NCBI GenBank assembly: GCA_947461155.1
Contig: CANHKE010000048.1
Location: 1-7,838, forward strand
Length of the DNA stretch: 7,838 nt
Reading direction: 5' to 3'
Source: Cytophagaceae bacterium
GTDB taxonomy: Bacteria; Bacteroidota; Bacteroidia; Cytophagales; Spirosomataceae
Part shown: one piece after another, positions 6,505 to 7,838 of the stretch
Layout of the letters: each line of letters opens with the position of its first letter
How positions within the stretch are numbered: position 1 is the first letter of the stretch
Translations under genes and position numbers: made by a program
Notes under the pieces: model-generated
The model's input: only the letters and a program-made list of their open reading frames with translations
Database searches by the model: none
What the model was told of the DNA's origin: nothing

Positions 6505-7683
6505 TTACAATACTTTCAATACAAATCCTTTCAAGTAATTACTTTCTGGATGAAACAAGTTAATGGGATGATCTGGCCCTTGGGTCATTTGGTGGATGAC
6601 TTGTATTTCTCGGCCGACAGCTATTCCTGCTGCGACCAACATGTTGTAGAATAATTCGCGTGTAATGACTTGTGAGCACGAATAAGTAAATAACAAACCA
6701 TTCTTTTTGATTTTACGTAAGGCCAATTCATTGATTTTTTGATAGCCTTGAAGTGCTTTGTGTTTGGCATTCATGGATTTCGCGAAAGCGGGAGGATCCA
6801 ATACAATGATATCAAATTCCGTCTCGCAATTCTTTAAGTAGGGAAGTGTTTCGCCAACGATCGCTTCATGCGTCTTCGCTTCCATTTTGTTTAAATGGAT
6901 ATTTTCATGTACTAAATCAATGGCTTTTGCAGATGCATCTAATGAAACAACGGATTTTGCACCGGCCTGTAAGGCGTACAAGGAGAAACCACCCGAATAG
7001 CAAAATGTGTTTAAGATATCTTTGTCTGCTGCGTAATGCGCTAACAATTTTCGATTATCGCGTTGGTCAAGGAAAAAGCCCGTTTTTTGTCCTGTAATCC
7101 AGTTGATGGAAAACGAAAGACCATTCTCCTGAACCGTATAAGGCACCTTTACTTCACCAAACACAAATGAATTGCTGCAATTTTGCGCATATTCAGTAGG
7201 TAATGTTTCGCGTGATTTATCGTAAATGGCCTTTACTTTTTTACCCAATGTTTTTTGAATGGCTGCAACGATTTCGTCACGGTCGCGGTGCATACCGATG
7301 GTGTGTGCTTGAAACACGATTACGTCCTTGTAAAGGTCCATGATCAAACCTGGACATCCGTCGCCTTCCCCGTGAATAAGACGGAACGCATTCGTTTTAG
7401 GCAGGTTTAAGAGTACGCGTAGATCCCAAGCATTTTGGATTCGGTTTGCCCAAAATTCAGCTTTATTTGCTATTTCAGTAAAGGAGCAGATTTTAACGGC
7501 AATACTTCCATGGTGAAAGTGTCCCGTACCTAAAAATTCATCACGCGAAGAAAGAACATTGACCCAATCGCCATCTTGTAAATTTGGACTTTGTTTTTGG
7601 ATAGCGCCTGAGAATACCCAGGGATGAAATCGTTTAACAGGGGCGTCTTTGCCAGCTTTGAGTTGAATGAATTTTTCTGTCAT
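6505..7683 (-). CDS. rlmI: Class I rRNA (cytosine-C5) methyltransferase, RlmI-like
   Basis: Cytoplasmic S-adenosylmethionine-dependent enzyme that by similarity to E. coli RlmI makes m5C in 23S rRNA. From the ATG at 7683 the protein has 392 residues, close to E. coli RlmI at 396. An N-terminal PUA-like RNA-binding domain starts with KRFHPWVFSGAI (17-28). A linker strand region carries GQKTGFFLDQRDNR (198-211). The SAM-binding motif is LNTFCYSGGFSLYALQAGA (224-242), the acidic post-strand residue is D249, and motif IV is DIIVLDPPAF (291-300). YSCSQ (334-338) supplies the candidate catalytic Cys336. The C-terminal DHPINLFHPESNYLKGF is typical. A GTG start at 7698 would add MQFYR, but the ATG gives the more usual N-terminus. 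It lies 19 bases after the stop of the upstream gene and converges on lepB. The exact target base is inferred from the family. Confidence 0.9.
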   Translation of the reverse strand: MTEKFIQLKAGKDAPVKRFHPWVFSGAIQKQSPNLQDGDWVNVLSSRDEFLGTGHFHHGSIAVKICSFTEIANKAEFWANRIQNAWDLRVLLNLPKTNAFRLIHGEGDGCPGLIMDLYKDVIVFQAHTIGMHRDRDEIVAAIQKTLGKKVKAIYDKSRETLPTEYAQNCSNSFVFGEVKVPYTVQENGLSFSINWITGQKTGFFLDQRDNRKLLAHYAADKDILNTFCYSGGFSLYALQAGAKSVVSLDASAKAIDLVHENIHLNKMEAKTHEAIVGETLPYLKNCETEFDIIVLDPPAFAKSMNAKHKALQGYQKINELALRKIKKNGLLFTYSCSQVITRELFYNMLVAAGIAVGREIQVIHQMTQGPDHPINLFHPESNYLKGFVLKVL

Positions 7684-7702
7684 CCTGTAAAATTGCACAA
7701 AA

Positions 7703-7838
7703 TTATTTAAAATCGGGTTGGCCTGCTTCTAACCAAGCAGAATACCACACATTCCCAATGTGCTGGACGGCTGACCTAAATTGGGTTTCAATTTGATTAT
7801 TCAAGCGGATATGATACGCTTTTGCGTAAGCGGGGGCA
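7703..7838 (-). CDS. C-terminal fragment of an unidentified protein, possibly zinc-dependent phospholipase C/S1-P1 nuclease-like
   Basis: One reverse frame is open from the right edge to a TAA at 7703-7705, giving 44 residues. The segment ends with VQHIGNVWYSAWLEAGQPDFK and begins with APAYAKAYHIRLNNQIE. The helical, Trp-rich tail with WYSAWLEAGQP resembles, from memory, the C-termini of Bacteroidota proteins annotated as zinc-dependent phospholipase C family or S1/P1-nuclease-like. None of the metal ligands that would settle this lies within the window. The stop is 19 bases before the methyltransferase ATG on the same strand, so the two genes are probably cotranscribed. That the frame is coding is supported by the sharp stop position and the conserved-looking tail; the family name is a guess. 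Confidence 0.5.
   Translation of the reverse strand, partial: APAYAKAYHIRLNNQIETQFRSAVQHIGNVWYSAWLEAGQPDFK

Noticed and set aside
6846..7097. 83-codon plus-strand open frame inside the methyltransferase gene
   Set aside because: It is antisense to conserved motifs of the methyltransferase and looks like a random basic, His/Arg-rich shadow.

Overview
The window looks like an ordinary chromosomal region of a member of the Bacteroidota, most likely the Cytophagales. Four things point there: the gene order parA-parB-DUF5683-dapB-lepB, which I recall as a recurring arrangement in that phylum; a DUF5683 protein, a family I know mainly from Bacteroidota; an unusually long signal peptidase I; and AT-leaning DNA with no clear Shine-Dalgarno sequences ahead of the genes. 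The genus is not determined here. I saw no mobile element, CRISPR array, tRNA or rRNA.

Layout. Positions 1-1337 (minus strand) hold most of a POT/PTR2-family proton-coupled peptide transporter that runs off the left edge. A 160-base divergent intergenic region follows (1338-1497). From 1498 to 6470 six plus-strand genes are packed head to tail with gaps of 9 and 2 bases and then overlaps of 4, 1 and 4 bases: parA, parB, a DUF5683 envelope protein, dapB, a phytanoyl-CoA-dioxygenase-like Fe(II)/2-oxoglutarate oxygenase, and lepB. A strong palindromic terminator (6473-6501) separates this run from a convergent minus-strand pair: an RlmI-like 23S rRNA methyltransferase (6505-7683) and, upstream of it, the last 44 codons of an unidentified protein entering from the right edge (7703-7838).

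How the genes fit together. ParA and ParB are the chromosome-segregation pair. DapB makes the tetrahydrodipicolinate precursor of lysine and diaminopimelate, and so feeds peptidoglycan synthesis. LepB removes signal peptides from exported proteins, and the DUF5683 protein carries a signal peptide itself. The cluster therefore looks like a growth and division housekeeping operon that joins DNA segregation with envelope building. The oxygenase is the one member with no obvious place in that theme.

I did not find a clearly new biological system. The two points most worth following are the uncharacterised DUF5683 protein and the translationally coupled oxygenase between dapB and lepB.
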